Source: Bugulina stolonifera
Taxonomy: Eukaryota > Bryozoa > Gymnolaemata > Cheilostomatida > Bugulidae
Length of the DNA stretch: 64,000 nucleotides
Assembly (NCBI GenBank): GCA_935421135.1
Contig: OW285191.1
Coordinates: 1,736,001 to 1,800,000 of the forward strand
Direction: 5' to 3'
Shown one piece after another: positions 11,013 to 21,981 of the stretch. How positions within the stretch are numbered: the first letter of the stretch is position 1; every line of letters begins with the position of its first letter. The position numbers and the translations under genes were made by a program. A model generated the notes under the pieces. The model ran no database searches. It worked only from the letters and a program-made list of their open reading frames with translations, and was not told the origin of the DNA.

Positions 11013-11548
11013 TTTTAGTATATTATCTCCTCCATTTGCAGCCTAATCATTTTTAATACGAAATTTTGCATAGGGTGACCTGTCTCATCTCCCAATTCTG
11101 GTCCTTGTAAACTCAATTGATGTTTGATAAATTACTCTCAACTCGGTTAATGGAAGTATTTGGCATCCCAGAAGAGTGTGATCAATCCTGTATGCTGGGC
11201 ACTGTATCATCTCTCACCAATAGTTGTCTTCCTTCTCTCTGTTAAACACTCTGCGTCGATCTGTCCTAACTTAGTTATTCCTGCAGGGTGCTCATATTCT
11301 CGTTTAATGAAAACAATTTTAAAAAGTGCTCTAAATACTGATGAGTTCTTGAGGCATATTTGCCTAAGGATTGGTTTACAACATCCCAACAAGTCAACAA
11401 AAAATAATAGATAGATCCAACAACTTCAACATGTTGACAGAGTAGTTGATATATAAATACCATTCGTGTTAAACAAAGGGCTATTCAACGTATTTTATCC
11501 TTGCCAACCATTCAACAAGTCGAAAATTATGTTTATATATAATGTAAG
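11013..11548. other. No gene recognised
   Basis: Short overlapping ORFs on both strands (61-84 codons) lack domains. Nothing else is visible. Confidence 0.35.
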
Positions 11549-11607
11549 GTGGAGAAATTTGAAATGTTGGTTGATAAATTCATATATATAATTTCAAATT
11601 TCTCCAC
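11549..11607. repeat. Perfect 17-bp inverted repeat, 25-bp loop
   Basis: gtggagaaatttgaaat at 11549-11565 is exactly complemented at 11591-11607. The loop is AT-rich. It could be a small MITE relic or a hairpin upstream of the satellite array. Confidence 0.85.
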
Positions 11608-11760
11608 TTCTGCACCTAACTCCACTTGGCCGTGCAGGCTAAGCCCTGGCTAGTGGCGCACAGACATTACAGTACATGTACTACAAAAAATATCTCATTA
11701 CGATTACCATTGGTTGCTCAGTATTACTACAAATCCGATAATCTGAACTTGCTTTACAAC

Positions 11761-12585
11761 AGTCTGACTACACCATACTCTACTAGTCTGACTACACCAT
11801 ACTCTACTAGTCTGACTACACCATACTCTACTAGTCTGACTACACCATACTCTACTAGTCTGACTACACCATACTCTACTAGTCTGACTACACCATACTC
11901 TACTAGTCTGACTACACCATACTCTACTAGTCTGACTACACCATACTCTACTAGTCTGACTACACCATACTCTACTAGTCTGACTACACCATACTCTACT
12001 AGTCTGACTACACCATACTCTACTAGTCTGACTACACCATACTCTACTAGTCTGACTACACCATACTCTACTAGTCTGACTACACCATACTCTACTAGTC
12101 TGACTACACCATACTCTACTAGTCTGACTACACCATACTCTACTAGTCTGACTACACCATACTCTACTAGTCTGACTACACCATACTCTACTAGTCTGAC
12201 TACACCATACTCTACTAGTCTGACTACACCATACTCTACTAGTCTGACTACACCATACTCTACTAGTCTGACTACACCATACTCTACTAGTCTGACTACA
12301 CCATACTCTACTAGTCTGACTACACCATACTCTACTAGTCTGACTACACCATACTCTACTAGTCTGACTACACCATACTCTACTAGTCTGACTACACCAT
12401 ACTCTACTAGTCTGACTACACCATACTCTACTAGTCTGACTACACCATACTCTACTAGTCTGACTACACCATACTCTACTAGTCTGACTACACCATACTC
12501 TACTAGTCTGACTACACCATACTCTACTAGTCTGACTACACCATACTCTACTAGTCTGACTACACCATACTCTACTAGTCTGACT
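11761..12585. repeat. 24-bp satellite, 34 perfect tandem copies
   Basis: The unit agtctgactacaccatactctact (shown in two parts: agtctgactaca, ccatactctact) repeats without a visible change from 11761 to 12576, then breaks off after agtctgact. Since 24 is a multiple of three, one frame is open throughout and would encode Ser-Leu-Thr-Thr-Pro-Tyr-Ser-Thr 34 times. That frame has no in-frame ATG ahead of the array, only a TTG at 11626. Coding use is therefore unlikely unless it is an internal exon. Complete homogeneity points to very recent expansion or assembly collapse. Confidence 0.97.
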
Positions 12586-12701
12586 AGTCTTTCGGCACTA
12601 AGGCATATTCTACAGACATGGTTGTTGTATTACATTGCACATATTGTGCATATTCTGTTTTAGACTCTGAGAACTATTCATAGCTAACTGTCGACTCACA
12701 G

Positions 12702-13585
12702 ATCATCTTGGCCGTTTGATTACCCTGTAGATGCTGAGGAGGTATAAACTATACACATTTAAAGCGCATGCTATCATTTACCTTTGGTTGGAATCAATAA
12801 ATTGTAGAACAATCTAGATTAGTCTTATCAGTCTTTGGTTTCTGACTGCATGCAAGTGTACACCATGTGACTGTTACTTAGTTGTCTCTCTCAACAGGTG
12901 CCGACTATTATGATTTCATAGCTAAACCCATGGACCTCACTACTGTTACAAACAAGATGGAGGATTACCGGACTGCTGCCAGTTAGTTTGTAGAAAATAT
13001 TAGACAGGTGATAATCAACTCATTCGACTACAACAAGGTAACTGACTGCTGCTATTGCTTCACATAGACATCTCAAACTAATAATAATAACTTTTTAGGG
13101 TTCTCTGCTATGAGTTTGCAGGAAGCAAGCGGGAATTAATTAAATCAAGTTATTAGTAATGCATTTCCTGTATTATTGCATCTTGTAATAGTGTGTTGGC
13201 CAAGAAATTTGAGCTTACTTTAACCAATCAAAATCTCAGACCACTAGCATCTTAGTCCTAGGCCAAGCAGCAATCTTACCACTTGATGCAACTTAGTGGT
13301 TAAAAGATACTATAGGTGCATAGCTTAGTATTACTTCAGCATATCTAACGCCACTCTCCAAAAGCGAATTCTCATTTGTTGATTCAACCTGCACGTTATA
13401 TTTTCTTGCTTAGTGTATATGTAAAACTATGCATAGTAATAGTTTGCTGTGCCATTGCTTTGTAGAAACAATCAAAGATTGCCAGACTCAGTGTTACTTT
13501 TGAAGATGATTTTACCAAATTGCTGAAGGAACACTTTCCAGATATAACTTATAATAAACAGCAAACTCTGTTTGGTTTCTCATGA
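12702..13585 (+). pseudogene. Bromodomain pseudogene, last three exons
   Basis: Three exon-like segments with splice sites are visible: 12702-12741 (W-P-F and P-V-D-A-E-E; donor gtataa), 12898-13037 (D-Y-Y-D-F-I, K-P-M-D-L, F-V-E-N-I-R, D-Y-N-K; donor gtaact) and 13466-13585 (helix C region, stop TGA). These are the ordered motifs of an acetyl-lysine-binding bromodomain at the C-terminus of a chromatin protein. A one-base deletion at the start of the second segment, and a TAG at 12987-12989 between A-A-S and F-V-E, break the frame. The rest of the gene is not visible upstream; the satellite array lies where it should be. Parent family (BPTF/GCN5/BAZ-like) is not resolved. Confidence 0.75.
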
Positions 13586-15241
13586 AGATGAAGTAGCATG
13601 ATTTGTATATTGTTTACATTCATACAATATTGTCATAGTGATAATGATTTTTTGTACTAGGTTTTCTTATGTATATTTTTGTAAAATTTCTTGTTCTAAA
13701 TATATGGTAAAATAGCAAAACATGTTGTTGGTATAGTAGAAATTATGACAATTTATTGTCTACCCATAAAATGGAATAAAACAGCTAGATGAAATGAAAA
13801 ATGAATCAGTTTAAAAATCAATGTACATGAAAGTATAAGCATGAAAAAACTAATAAAAGCTACCAATAATTGTAGTGGATTGCTAAAACAATTTAAAAAT
13901 AATAATAAAACAATCCAGAAAAGATTACTTCCTGATCCCAGCCTGATTTTTCAGCTTGACCTTGAAACCCTACTGTATAGTTCTGCACTGAACTTTACAG
14001 TTGTGTGGTCCTTTTAGAGTTAGGTACAATGGGGAACTTGGTGGATATTGTAAATGAACGAGAAATAACTTCTGTTAAAGTACTTTATTTCTCTACTATC
14101 TATGCATATCCCATATAAAATCCCGTGAAACCTGTGGTTAAAAATAACAATCATGAGTAAAGTGTAGACAATTAATTTACACAAGGAAACTTATCAAAAA
14201 TTGACACACTGTTGTGGGCACCCACTGTTGTGGACAACGCCTCTGTACTACAGGGACAATAAATACCATCAATACCATGTACTGTGACAAGGCTATAGAC
14301 CTTATGTGTAATGGATTTCAGCAAGGATAGTCTCCCTCCGTGTCCCTCGACAACTCCCTATGAGCAGAGAGATATACATGTAATTGGAAACCATTTATGC
14401 TAAATTTAGTTGTTTATTTCTCTTTCGGCGCTAATATTGTTTTACCACAAGTAGTTATGTATATTTTGGAAAAATACTGGAAAATAGGACACCCACTATC
14501 TCTGTTCACCTATGGGAGTTTTTAGAAAATATGAAGAAGTTGTCTTATCATTGTAGTATATCCTCAAATAAATGAGAAGTTTTCTTGTTAATTGCACTTC
14601 CTTGATGTTTGAAATAAAAAAGACAGGTGAATATAATGTGGACAAGTATCATGTTATCAAAAGTGTAGAAGGAATTTATAAACTCTTGGTTAATAGAAGA
14701 GTTATTGCTTTATAACAAGGTTAACTGGGTTACTCAGATGACATAGACTGCCTTTGTTTGAGATCAATTTGTCGCAGATGACATCATCTGCTGTTGCACT
14801 GGCAGACCTTTTTGAATAGCTCTAACTAAGTACTATCCAACAAGCTATTCGGCTGCTTGATTGGTTTTGGTCAATTTTGGAAATTTCTCCTCTTTAATTC
14901 TTTCTATTTGATTTGTGTGAGCAACAACATTCCTCTACGCTCTCTCAACACAAACTGAACCCGGTTGTACTACACCGGACCAGGGTGATTCAACTTCTAT
15001 TTATTGAATTTGATTAAAATAAATTATTTTCATTAAATTTTAATAGAAGTGCATTCATTATATCCAAACTCGCCTTGTTATTCCGGTGTCATGGCGGCCA
15101 GACGCGAAAATCTAAATTTCTCTGCCATTATGAATAATATTTGTGTTAATTAAATATTATTTAATGCTATTTAATTATTTTAATTTTATCTAACACAAAC
15201 CTATTCTAGCGCATAAGACTAGTGGAATAAACTGTAGGCAT
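13586..15241. other. Long noncoding stretch
   Basis: No ORF with a domain and no clear repeat ends. An ATG at 15091 in a CpG-containing patch (cggtgtcatggcggcc) would start an 18-codon peptide and could be the first exon of an unseen gene, but no splice partner was found. Confidence 0.4.
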
Positions 15242-15475
15242 ATGAAAAACTCTCCTAAATACCAAACAATCATATCCATTCACACACATTCCGATACCCT
15301 AGTAAAATTAACCCAACCCAAATACACAGTGAAGATTAACCAACAAGAGGGCCACGGTGTCTGTGAGAAAAACCTCGGCTGGTTACAAACAGATATGTCC
15401 TATAGAGACAGGTACCGCATGTTATACGGTGACCTTAAACTGCTGTGGAACGGCACAGTCCTCTGGCTAATCTGA
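15242..15475 (+). CDS. Small ORF of unknown function, 77 codons
   Basis: ATG at 15242 gives a mixed-charge protein without signal peptide or membrane segment; no family is recognised. It has aromatic and charged residues spread like a folded protein (Y-R-D-R-Y-R-M-L-Y-G-D-L). It lies 35 bp upstream of the J-domain-like ORF on the same strand, and about 0.7 kb upstream of the first readable ORF1 codons of LINE C. It may be a leader ORF of that element or of an unrelated one. Real status uncertain. Confidence 0.3.
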   Translation: MKNSPKYQTIISIHTHSDTLVKLTQPKYTVKINQQEGHGVCEKNLGWLQTDMSYRDRYRMLYGDLKLLWNGTVLWLI

Positions 15476-15510
15476 TCTGCTGTTATTTGGTCACTAATTG
15501 AACAACGACC

Positions 15511-15906
15511 ATGGGTGCCCTTCGTGATATCACATCTCAGTACAACTCCTATCACTTAAGCTCCTGCCCATGTGGAAAGAGTGTTAATGACTTCATGGAT
15601 GGGTACGATCCCATGGATTTCCACAAAGATCATATTAAAAAAATTCTCCTAGTCTCCAACATACCATGTACTCAGAAAGATTACCTACTTATAGTGAAAA
15701 AGCACTTTCTCATTCTGGCCCAAAGATCCCATCCAGACAACAACAGTTTAGACTGCATCAATGTCTGCAATAAAACCATGAGTACACCCAACCAGGCCTA
15801 CTGTGCAATAGAGGTCAAATATCACAAAGAACAGGAAGACAAATCAACAGCTGTAAAAGATGGCAAGGTGTATACCTACCCTGCGAAAGAAATAATCACC
15901 TGTTAA
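15511..15906 (+). CDS. J-domain-like small protein, 131 codons
   Basis: ATG at 15511 sits in a good context (cgaccATGg). Residues about 40-100 resemble a DnaJ J domain. There is a helix with I-K-K-I-L, a second amphipathic helix D-Y-L-L-I-V-K-K-H-F, then the signature H-P-D at residues 74-76, and a later N-Q-A-Y helix like the conserved N-E-A-Y of J proteins. J domains stimulate Hsp70 ATPase through HPD. The protein is short, has no Gly/Phe or zinc region, and the loop after HPD is longer than usual. It precedes LINE C on the same strand. Assignment rests on motif spacing only. Confidence 0.4.
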   Translation: MGALRDITSQYNSYHLSSCPCGKSVNDFMDGYDPMDFHKDHIKKILLVSNIPCTQKDYLLIVKKHFLILAQRSHPDNNSLDCINVCNKTMSTPNQAYCAIEVKYHKEQEDKSTAVKDGKVYTYPAKEIITC

Positions 15907-16205
15907 CACCATGAGAGCTTTACAATATATTGTTGACATTCAATAACAATCCTCTTCTGTTACACCCCTGCACAGACACTGACAGCTAATACAATTAAGA
16001 GTAGCCGCCCCATGTCAATTTTACTTCAACATATTATAAGAGTTGTCTGCACATTGTTTATAGCTTTGTTACATTTTGTATGAAACTACTGATTTTTACA
16101 GCTTTACTTCTTCCGTTCTTCCTGTACATTTTCATTCAACATGTCATACAAATTAAAATTTGAACTAAAATCTTCTACCATCGTCCTTAAACTCAACATT
16201 ATATT
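15907..16205 (+). other. Spacer and possible LINE C ORF1 start
   Basis: No gene to about 16140. At 16141 an ATG opens a frame beginning M-S-Y-K-L-K-F-E-L-K that runs into the solo LTR. Joining across the LTR and its 4-bp duplication gives the region continuing at 16872, but in a frame shifted by one base. It is likely the ORF1 N-terminus of LINE C, interrupted by the LTR. Confidence 0.4.
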
Positions 16206-16867
16206 TGTAATGGTTTCTGTGATTTGGTGCGGTCGTCCTTGGACGACTATCGACCCAGAAATGAAGTGCCTATGAGTGGTAATAGGACTTCGCATTACAT
16301 GAAAGATCGAGCGGTCTCAGTAGCCCAATAACTACCAGAGACGACCCATCTGGTCCCAAGTCTGACCTTCAGACTATACGTTGAAAGAGAGTGATCCGAC
16401 CTAGTAGGCGGTTCGCTAAGCGAATGACCTGACAAAAGGAAGTGAAAGTCTCTGTATCAAGTATAGATGTGTCTTTATTGAAAGCCAAGTGAAGACTGAG
16501 ACAATGAACAGTAAAACAGTGCCCTTTATATAGTATAAGGACTTCCGGCCGACGTAAGGTCGGGAAAAGACGACGTGAGGTCGTCCGGAAGTTGCGCAAC
16601 AACATGGCCGCCGGAAGCCCGACGGCCGACCCAAAATAGGTCGGGTTCTACAAAAGTTGCTTATAATGGTCCAATTCATGTACAAAATGAATATCAATGG
16701 ATTCTGAGAGGTCGGGCCTCTGTACATGGGTATAAAAGGCAGTAAAAGACTTAGTAATAATCATACAAATATATACAATAACATATAGTAAATTACAAGC
16801 AGATATATACATGTATGCACACAATAATGAGTGTCAGGTGTAGGAGACGACTGTGCGTACCATTACA
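16206..16867 (-). mobile_element. Solo LTR of the gag/zinc-finger element family
   Basis: Begins tgtaatgg and ends ccattaca, with a 4-bp duplication TATT at 16202-16205 and 16868-16871. On the minus strand it matches the 3' LTR at 31978-32652 throughout, including tatataaa and the aataaagac polyadenylation signal. LTR plus duplication equals 666 bp. No internal region is present, so it arose by LTR-LTR recombination. It sits in the ORF1 region of LINE C. Confidence 0.95.
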
Positions 16868-18458
16868 TATTGCCACCCAGAATACCTTAATGGATGGAAA
16901 ACCTTGGTTGAGGAGGGGTGGAAAACGACAGCCAAAACCACTGAAAAAACAGTGCAATATGGACACTGCAAACAGTCACTCTTCATTACTATAATGAACT
17001 TTAACGGCACTATTTTCATACAAGGAAACCTAGCCATATCTTACTCGTTGGAAAACATGTGGGGGTTAATATCGATGTTGGAAACCCCTACCAGTATGAG
17101 GCCAAACAAGAGATCAGCGGCTTTTAAAGATGTCAAGTTGTTTAGAAACACCAAATTCCAAGCATCTAAGCCACTAGCACTGTTACACCATGTCACTGAA
17201 GGTCACTCCTTCACTGAAAGCCTCAATTGCAACCTAGATTTCTCCTCTGTTAACCAAAATAGTGAGTCAGAGCACCAAATTGCTAGTTCTGATTGCCTAC
17301 TACAGGTAAGAAAAGAACGCAGACCTACCACCACAAACCAAGTTGAACCCAATAATGTTAGTCCCCAGCACATCCCATCCAGTACAGCATCTGGGCTGAG
17401 ACCCGATAAAGAACAACAACTGATGTCTACCCTATCACTGGCCATGACTAAAATTGCTGAGCTGGAAGATAGAATTAACAAAATCCAACAGGAATCCACA
17501 AAATTCAAACAAGACATGACAAGACAGGTGGCAGCACTGCAAAGTGAAAACACGCGACTGAAAAACACTCAAAGTTAAACATTCTGTTACAAAGCCGGCA
17601 AAACACAGAAGATAAACATGCACACGACCCCGAGTCTCTGGATAAGTCTTCTTTGACCAATACTCCGCAGCTGAATGATTTGGCTGTAATGAGCGACGCT
17701 GCTCATGACAAATGTACAACGGTGTTTAAAGTAAAAAGGTCGCAGTGGTTGAGAAAACCTACTTCACATCGGATGACAAAGTAACGAGAGAAATAGGGAA
17801 AAACTGTGACAGAGTGATCATTGACAGAATTACTCGTGACTCACATAAACCAAAGAAGCTCATGATTAAGTTTGCCAATGAAACTATGAAAAAAGAGGCG
17901 ACATCGAAGTTTAATGAAGAAAAAATGTCCGGATCTTTGACCATTCGGGTTGTTACCAAACAGAAAGTGAATTTAGTTGGAGTAGCAAAGGGGGGTCCCC
18001 CTAGATATGTCAGATAATGAACTGAAAAGGGACATTCACAACACCTACCCAGAAATAACCTTTTCCCAAATGACCAAAGGCCCGGAAAAGAAGAAACAGC
18101 TGTGAAAATTATATTTCAGACCCAAGAGCAATTACAGAAAGCCATGACGGAAGGACTCAAACTAGAAAGTCAGAATCAATGTGTCAGAGTTGAACAACTA
18201 CGATGGATGCCTCATGTGAGGCAATGTACAAAGTGCTGGAGGATAGGACACTCAATAGGGGAATGTCACAGCCAAGAGGCATGCCCTCACTGCTCCGAAC
18301 ATATTGAAGATGGTTCACACCTACTGTGTATAGATAATCCAAAATGTCGTAACTGCAATGGACCGCATAGTGCAAGTAATAAAGTAGTGTGCACAGTCTA
18401 CCAGAATAGACTTGCAAAAATCATAAATCGACACAAAGAACTCCATGGTGACTCTTAA
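16868..18458 (+). pseudogene. LINE C ORF1 (gag-like, CCHC knuckles)
   Basis: The first readable part (16868-17578) has an L-F-I-T-I-M-N-F-N-G-T-I-F-I-Q-G block and ends in a coiled coil at about 17400-17570. A frame change leads to an acidic linker, then 17745-17990 with K-V-T-R-E-I-G-K and K-P-K-K-L-M-I-K-F. Another shift follows near 17990 (G-V-P-L-D-M-S-D-N-E-L). The last part, 18102-18458, carries zinc knuckles: C-T-K-C-W-R-I-G-H, then C-P-H-C and C-R-N-C. This layout is that of ORF1 proteins of Jockey/I/Tad-type LINEs, which coat element RNA. At least three frameshifts make it nonfunctional. Confidence 0.78.
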
Positions 18459-20312
18459 GATGTACCAAATAAACATCAATGGTCTCTATGATATGACAAA
18501 ACTAGCTCTTGATAGGTACATGTGTCAAAAGCTAGATATAGTCTGCTTATCAACGACTAAAACGCAGTCACTACCAGCAAATACTTTCTCCCACATGAAC
18601 CATATCCTAAAACCTAACAAAGAGAACCACAGACAAAGGGGTGTAGCTATTGTTGCTAAAAGTAACATTCAGCTTGACCATTACCCAGGCCTCAAGACCC
18701 CCACTGCAGACACGCTTGTCTGCATTGCCAAGCTCGAAGGTTACCAATACTTTCTTTGCTCTGCTTACTCCCCTCCTAACGATGAAATTAAGCTAAAAGA
18801 AATCAGACAGCGGTGAATTTATCCAACCAAGCCGCTAACATGAGGGCTTCGGGTCTCATACTGTTTGGAGATTTGAATGCTAGGCATGAAGCATGGGGTG
18901 ACCATAGCCACAATAAAGCTGGAGAAACTCTCCTGACCTTTAGTAGGGACACATGACTAGAAATCATCTACCAACATGATGAACCCAGCTTTCTTTGTGA
19001 TAACGGATCAAGCAATATTGGGCTTATGATTTGTTCAGACAATATAGCTAGGCTAGTTCAGAACCAATACACAGATATTTCAGTAGAGCTCATAGAGAAC
19101 ATGTGCCTGTCACAACTGAGCTAGCCGCTCAACGTCCCCCGACTTCTCCCCAAACATACTACAAGTGGGGTAAAGCTGACTGGTATAGTGTCAGTGACAC
19201 ATTGGAGACATATTTTCAGCCAAGGACCCGGCTAGAGCATGGAATATACTTAAAAATATTCCACAACGGTGTAAGAACAGACATCCCCACGGGCCTAACC
19301 AACTCCAACAACAAACCATACTGAAATGATGAGCTATCCTCACTCTCAAATAATTTGAGAGAAGCTAAAGCACAATTTAGATACCGCTCTTCATACGAGA
19401 ATGGTGATAAGCTTGAAGAGGCTAAAAAGCGCCTCACGGAAGCCTTCTCCAAAGCTCAGAAAACCCACCTAGAAACCAAATCTAATAATCTAAACCAGCC
19501 ATGGGCGACGTGCGGCCTTTTTGCTGATTTGATGTGGCCTTTTTGTAGTTGACAACATAAAAATATACATGACATTGTATTTTTTCTAAATCTTCATGTT
19601 TATCTGCATTTGGTGGATAAAACAGTCATTGCAATAACTAGATGAAGATGAGTTTTTTCAATTTTTTATAAATATTAAATTTATGACATACTGATATGAA
19701 GAATCACGTTATGAGCATTAGCACCTTAACAAACTGGGATATAGGGGGGGGGGGGGGGGGGGGTAGACATTTTTTATCATCAAAAGTTGTAGGTAGGTGA
19801 TGGTGGCCTTTTATGAAATTATCATATAAAAGTGGCCTTAGACTCAAAAAGGTTGCCCACCCATGATCTAAACAAACAACAGTGAACACTTCTGAAAAAA
19901 TTTCAAGAATGTGTTTTACAGCAAGGGGAACAGCAACATCGGTGACCTCAAAGACACTAATGGAGACACCCTTCATGAAGACTATGATAAAACCCACTAT
20001 TTGCTTGACAAAATCTTTGGCAGCGCTGAGAACCACCAACCCCCAACAGCACCTACAAGGGATCGCAGGTCCCATGCCTACAATACCCACTGTGAGGATC
20101 TAAGCGCACCCGTCACCATGGAGAAATCAAAAGGGCATTGTCAAAGCTGAAAGCTGCTGGCAAGAGTGCGTTTTGACGGCATTCACCCCAAAATACTAAA
20201 ACAAGGTACCAACTACTTTCTAATAGCATTATATTCACTCTTCAACAATGGCCTTGAGTCACACCAGTGGCCTTGGGGTAAATCGAACCTGGTGATCTTC
20301 CTTAGAAGTCGA
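18445..20312 (+). pseudogene. LINE C ORF2 (endonuclease, start of RT)
   Basis: The frame overlaps the end of ORF1 and starts with M-Y-Q-I-N-I-N-G-L. The APE endonuclease keeps R-G-V-A-I, S-A-Y-S-P-P and I-L-F-G-D-L-N-A-R-H-E-A-W-G-D near 18860-18900, but the usual catalytic Q-E-T is now S-T-T. A TGA follows near 18955. The linker continues at 19103-19490, is split by a hAT MITE (19496-19865), resumes at 19874, and reaches the RT N-terminal S-A-F-D-G-I-H-P-K block near 20170. The copy ends near 20312, before the RT catalytic motifs. Confidence 0.78.
19496..19865. mobile_element. hAT MITE inside LINE C ORF2
   Basis: A perfect 8-bp duplication atctaaac lies at 19488-19495 and 19866-19873. The ends read cagccatgggcgac and, on the other strand, catgggtgggcaac, the CAG..TGGGCAAC type common in hAT families. 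A run of 20 G lies at 19744-19763. Removing the element and one duplication rejoins the LINE C linker. Confidence 0.93.
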
Positions 20313-20464
20313 CCGCTGTTGATCTTTATTAAAGAAATATCGGCCGCAACAATCTTGGTCTACAAAGCACTGGCCACCAGATAATTTGATCTATTGGTTT
20401 CTTCATTGAGATTGTGTAGATAACTTCATAGTATCATCACTTACCTTAGGCTATACAGTATTGT

Positions 20465-20760
20465 ACAACAAGTATTAGTCACGCCTGATCAGCTTACTCC
20501 GCCCAGATTCTCTGATTGGTTGTAAGTCTGTAATGCACATAACATGCACCAACCAATAGCAATTTCTCCTCAATCAGAGAAACCAAACTAACTGGTTTCC
20601 GCTGTTGACTGTTCCATAGCTAACTCCTCCCAGCTGTTCTCATTGGTTGTAAGCTGATAATGCAATTAACACCACCAACCAATAACAATTTCTCTGCAAG
20701 CAGAGAAACATAACTAACTTGTTTACACTGTTGACCTTTTACATAGTGTCGTTTATAATT
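20465..20760. repeat. Tandem pair of about 140-bp CCAAT-rich units
   Basis: Units at about 20483-20620 and 20625-20755 each contain attggttgtaag, then accaaccaata, then a cagagaaac block. Each therefore has two CCAAT boxes facing each other, and the first unit has a tccgccc box. This would suit a duplicated promoter or a dimeric repeat. No gene start is evident on either side. Confidence 0.6.
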
Positions 20761-20884
20761 AAAATCACTGAACTATTTTTAAGCTACCCACAGCTGTGTT
20801 ATGAGTCATCATGATACCAGTATATTAGTTGGAAACAAGATAGCAAACAGTAACGTTCTCCTAATGCTGTTATTGCATTACAAT

Positions 20885-21200
20885 ACTGTTGTCTTGTACA
20901 TGTGATGCAGAACTTGTTGGCTTGCCCATCTGCAGTATTATAGTTTTGAGTGTAATAAACATTGATGCATATATTTCTGTCTTTCCTCCATTGTATTTGC
21001 AGTTAAAGCAAATGAACATTAATGCATACATGCTTGTTCATGTGCTACTACAATGTACATGGTTACATAGTATCATTTGTCAAGTAGGCATCCAAGTCGT
21101 TATACAAAATGAAGTTAACACATAATTCAAACTCGGCATAATTCAAACCGATTATGGTGGTCCCCTGGAGTTTGAATTAAGCAAGTTCCACTGTAAATAC
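20885..21200. repeat. Dispersed repeat R2, copy 1
   Basis: Matches 54985-55285 (in intron 3 of the MAP10-like gene) with shared blocks gtgatgca-aacttgtt, gtcaagtaggcatccaagtc and ggagtttgaattaagcaag. The right end, aattcaaaccgatta to ttgaattaagcaagttcc, looks like one end of a Tc1/pogo-type element. No protein is recognised; the 78-codon ORF over it is not conserved. Confidence 0.65.
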
Positions 21201-21410
21201 ATTTCTATTGACTCGAATTAATTAAATTAATTTGAGTAAATTATTTTCATTAAATTTGAATAAAAAAATCTGACTTACCCCGGCCCCGTAATGTAGTGCA
21301 ACTGAACCTGTCAATCCCAGCCCGTGGCAACAGCAACACCGGTGATATCACCACAGGACCCATGCCGCGCACCCATGTCTGATCCAGAATATAAAATTTC
21401 TTTGTGTCTG

Positions 21411-21640
21411 TCAAGTCAAGGTATAGTCTGTAAAAGGTAGAATTTAGCAGTACAACTAGACTCGCCGAATATAAGAATAGAAGTGAAGTTTGGCAGTCCT
21501 TGTGCTCCAAGTCTCGTACGATAATCCTATTGGTTAACCTCAATCTCAGAACCCAATAGGTGACTGTGTTATGCACCATTGATCTCTAGACACTAATCTC
21601 ACATGCCCCTTTCTTTAGAGAGTCGTCCTGCTGATTGCTG
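21411..21640. repeat. Dispersed repeat R3, copy 1
   Basis: Shares gtcaaggtatagtctg, aataatcctattgg and ttaacctcaatct-agaaccc with 50620-50990. On the minus strand, 21579-21279 is open and ends at a good donor (ccg/gtaagt at 21279-21274) after an ATG in strong context (cggcATGg near 21363). It could therefore include a first exon of an unseen minus-strand gene. That reading is weak. Confidence 0.55.
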
Positions 21641-21981
21641 AACTCTAATTCCACATGCCCTTTCTTCGGAGAGCCTTCCCTGCCAATGTAAACAGACAGG
21701 GCAGCAAACAAACGAAGTTTGTGGGCTTCAAGCTCTTCTCAACCCATTCCAATATACATGTACATAAACTTCATATTCAATGTACAAATTAAGAGGTCAC
21801 AAGCAACTATGCACAATCACGAAACTATGGTACATTTCCAAATTGCAACAGGTGAAACTCATTTCCAAATCACTCAAGATAAACCCATGTAAGTCACAAG
21901 CCACATTGTGCCAGGCTATACAGCCTGACCAGCTGGTTAGCTGTGCTTGGCCAAGCATGTATCTGGGAAAGCAAGCCTTAA

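Noticed and set aside
11626..12663. 345-codon frame across the 24-bp array as a repeat-rich protein gene
   Set aside because: No in-frame ATG ahead of the array (it would start at TTG), and the open frame follows automatically from a 24-bp period.
15091..15147. ATG in a CpG patch as the first exon of a gene
   Set aside because: Only 18 codons before a stop, and no convincing donor or downstream exon was found.
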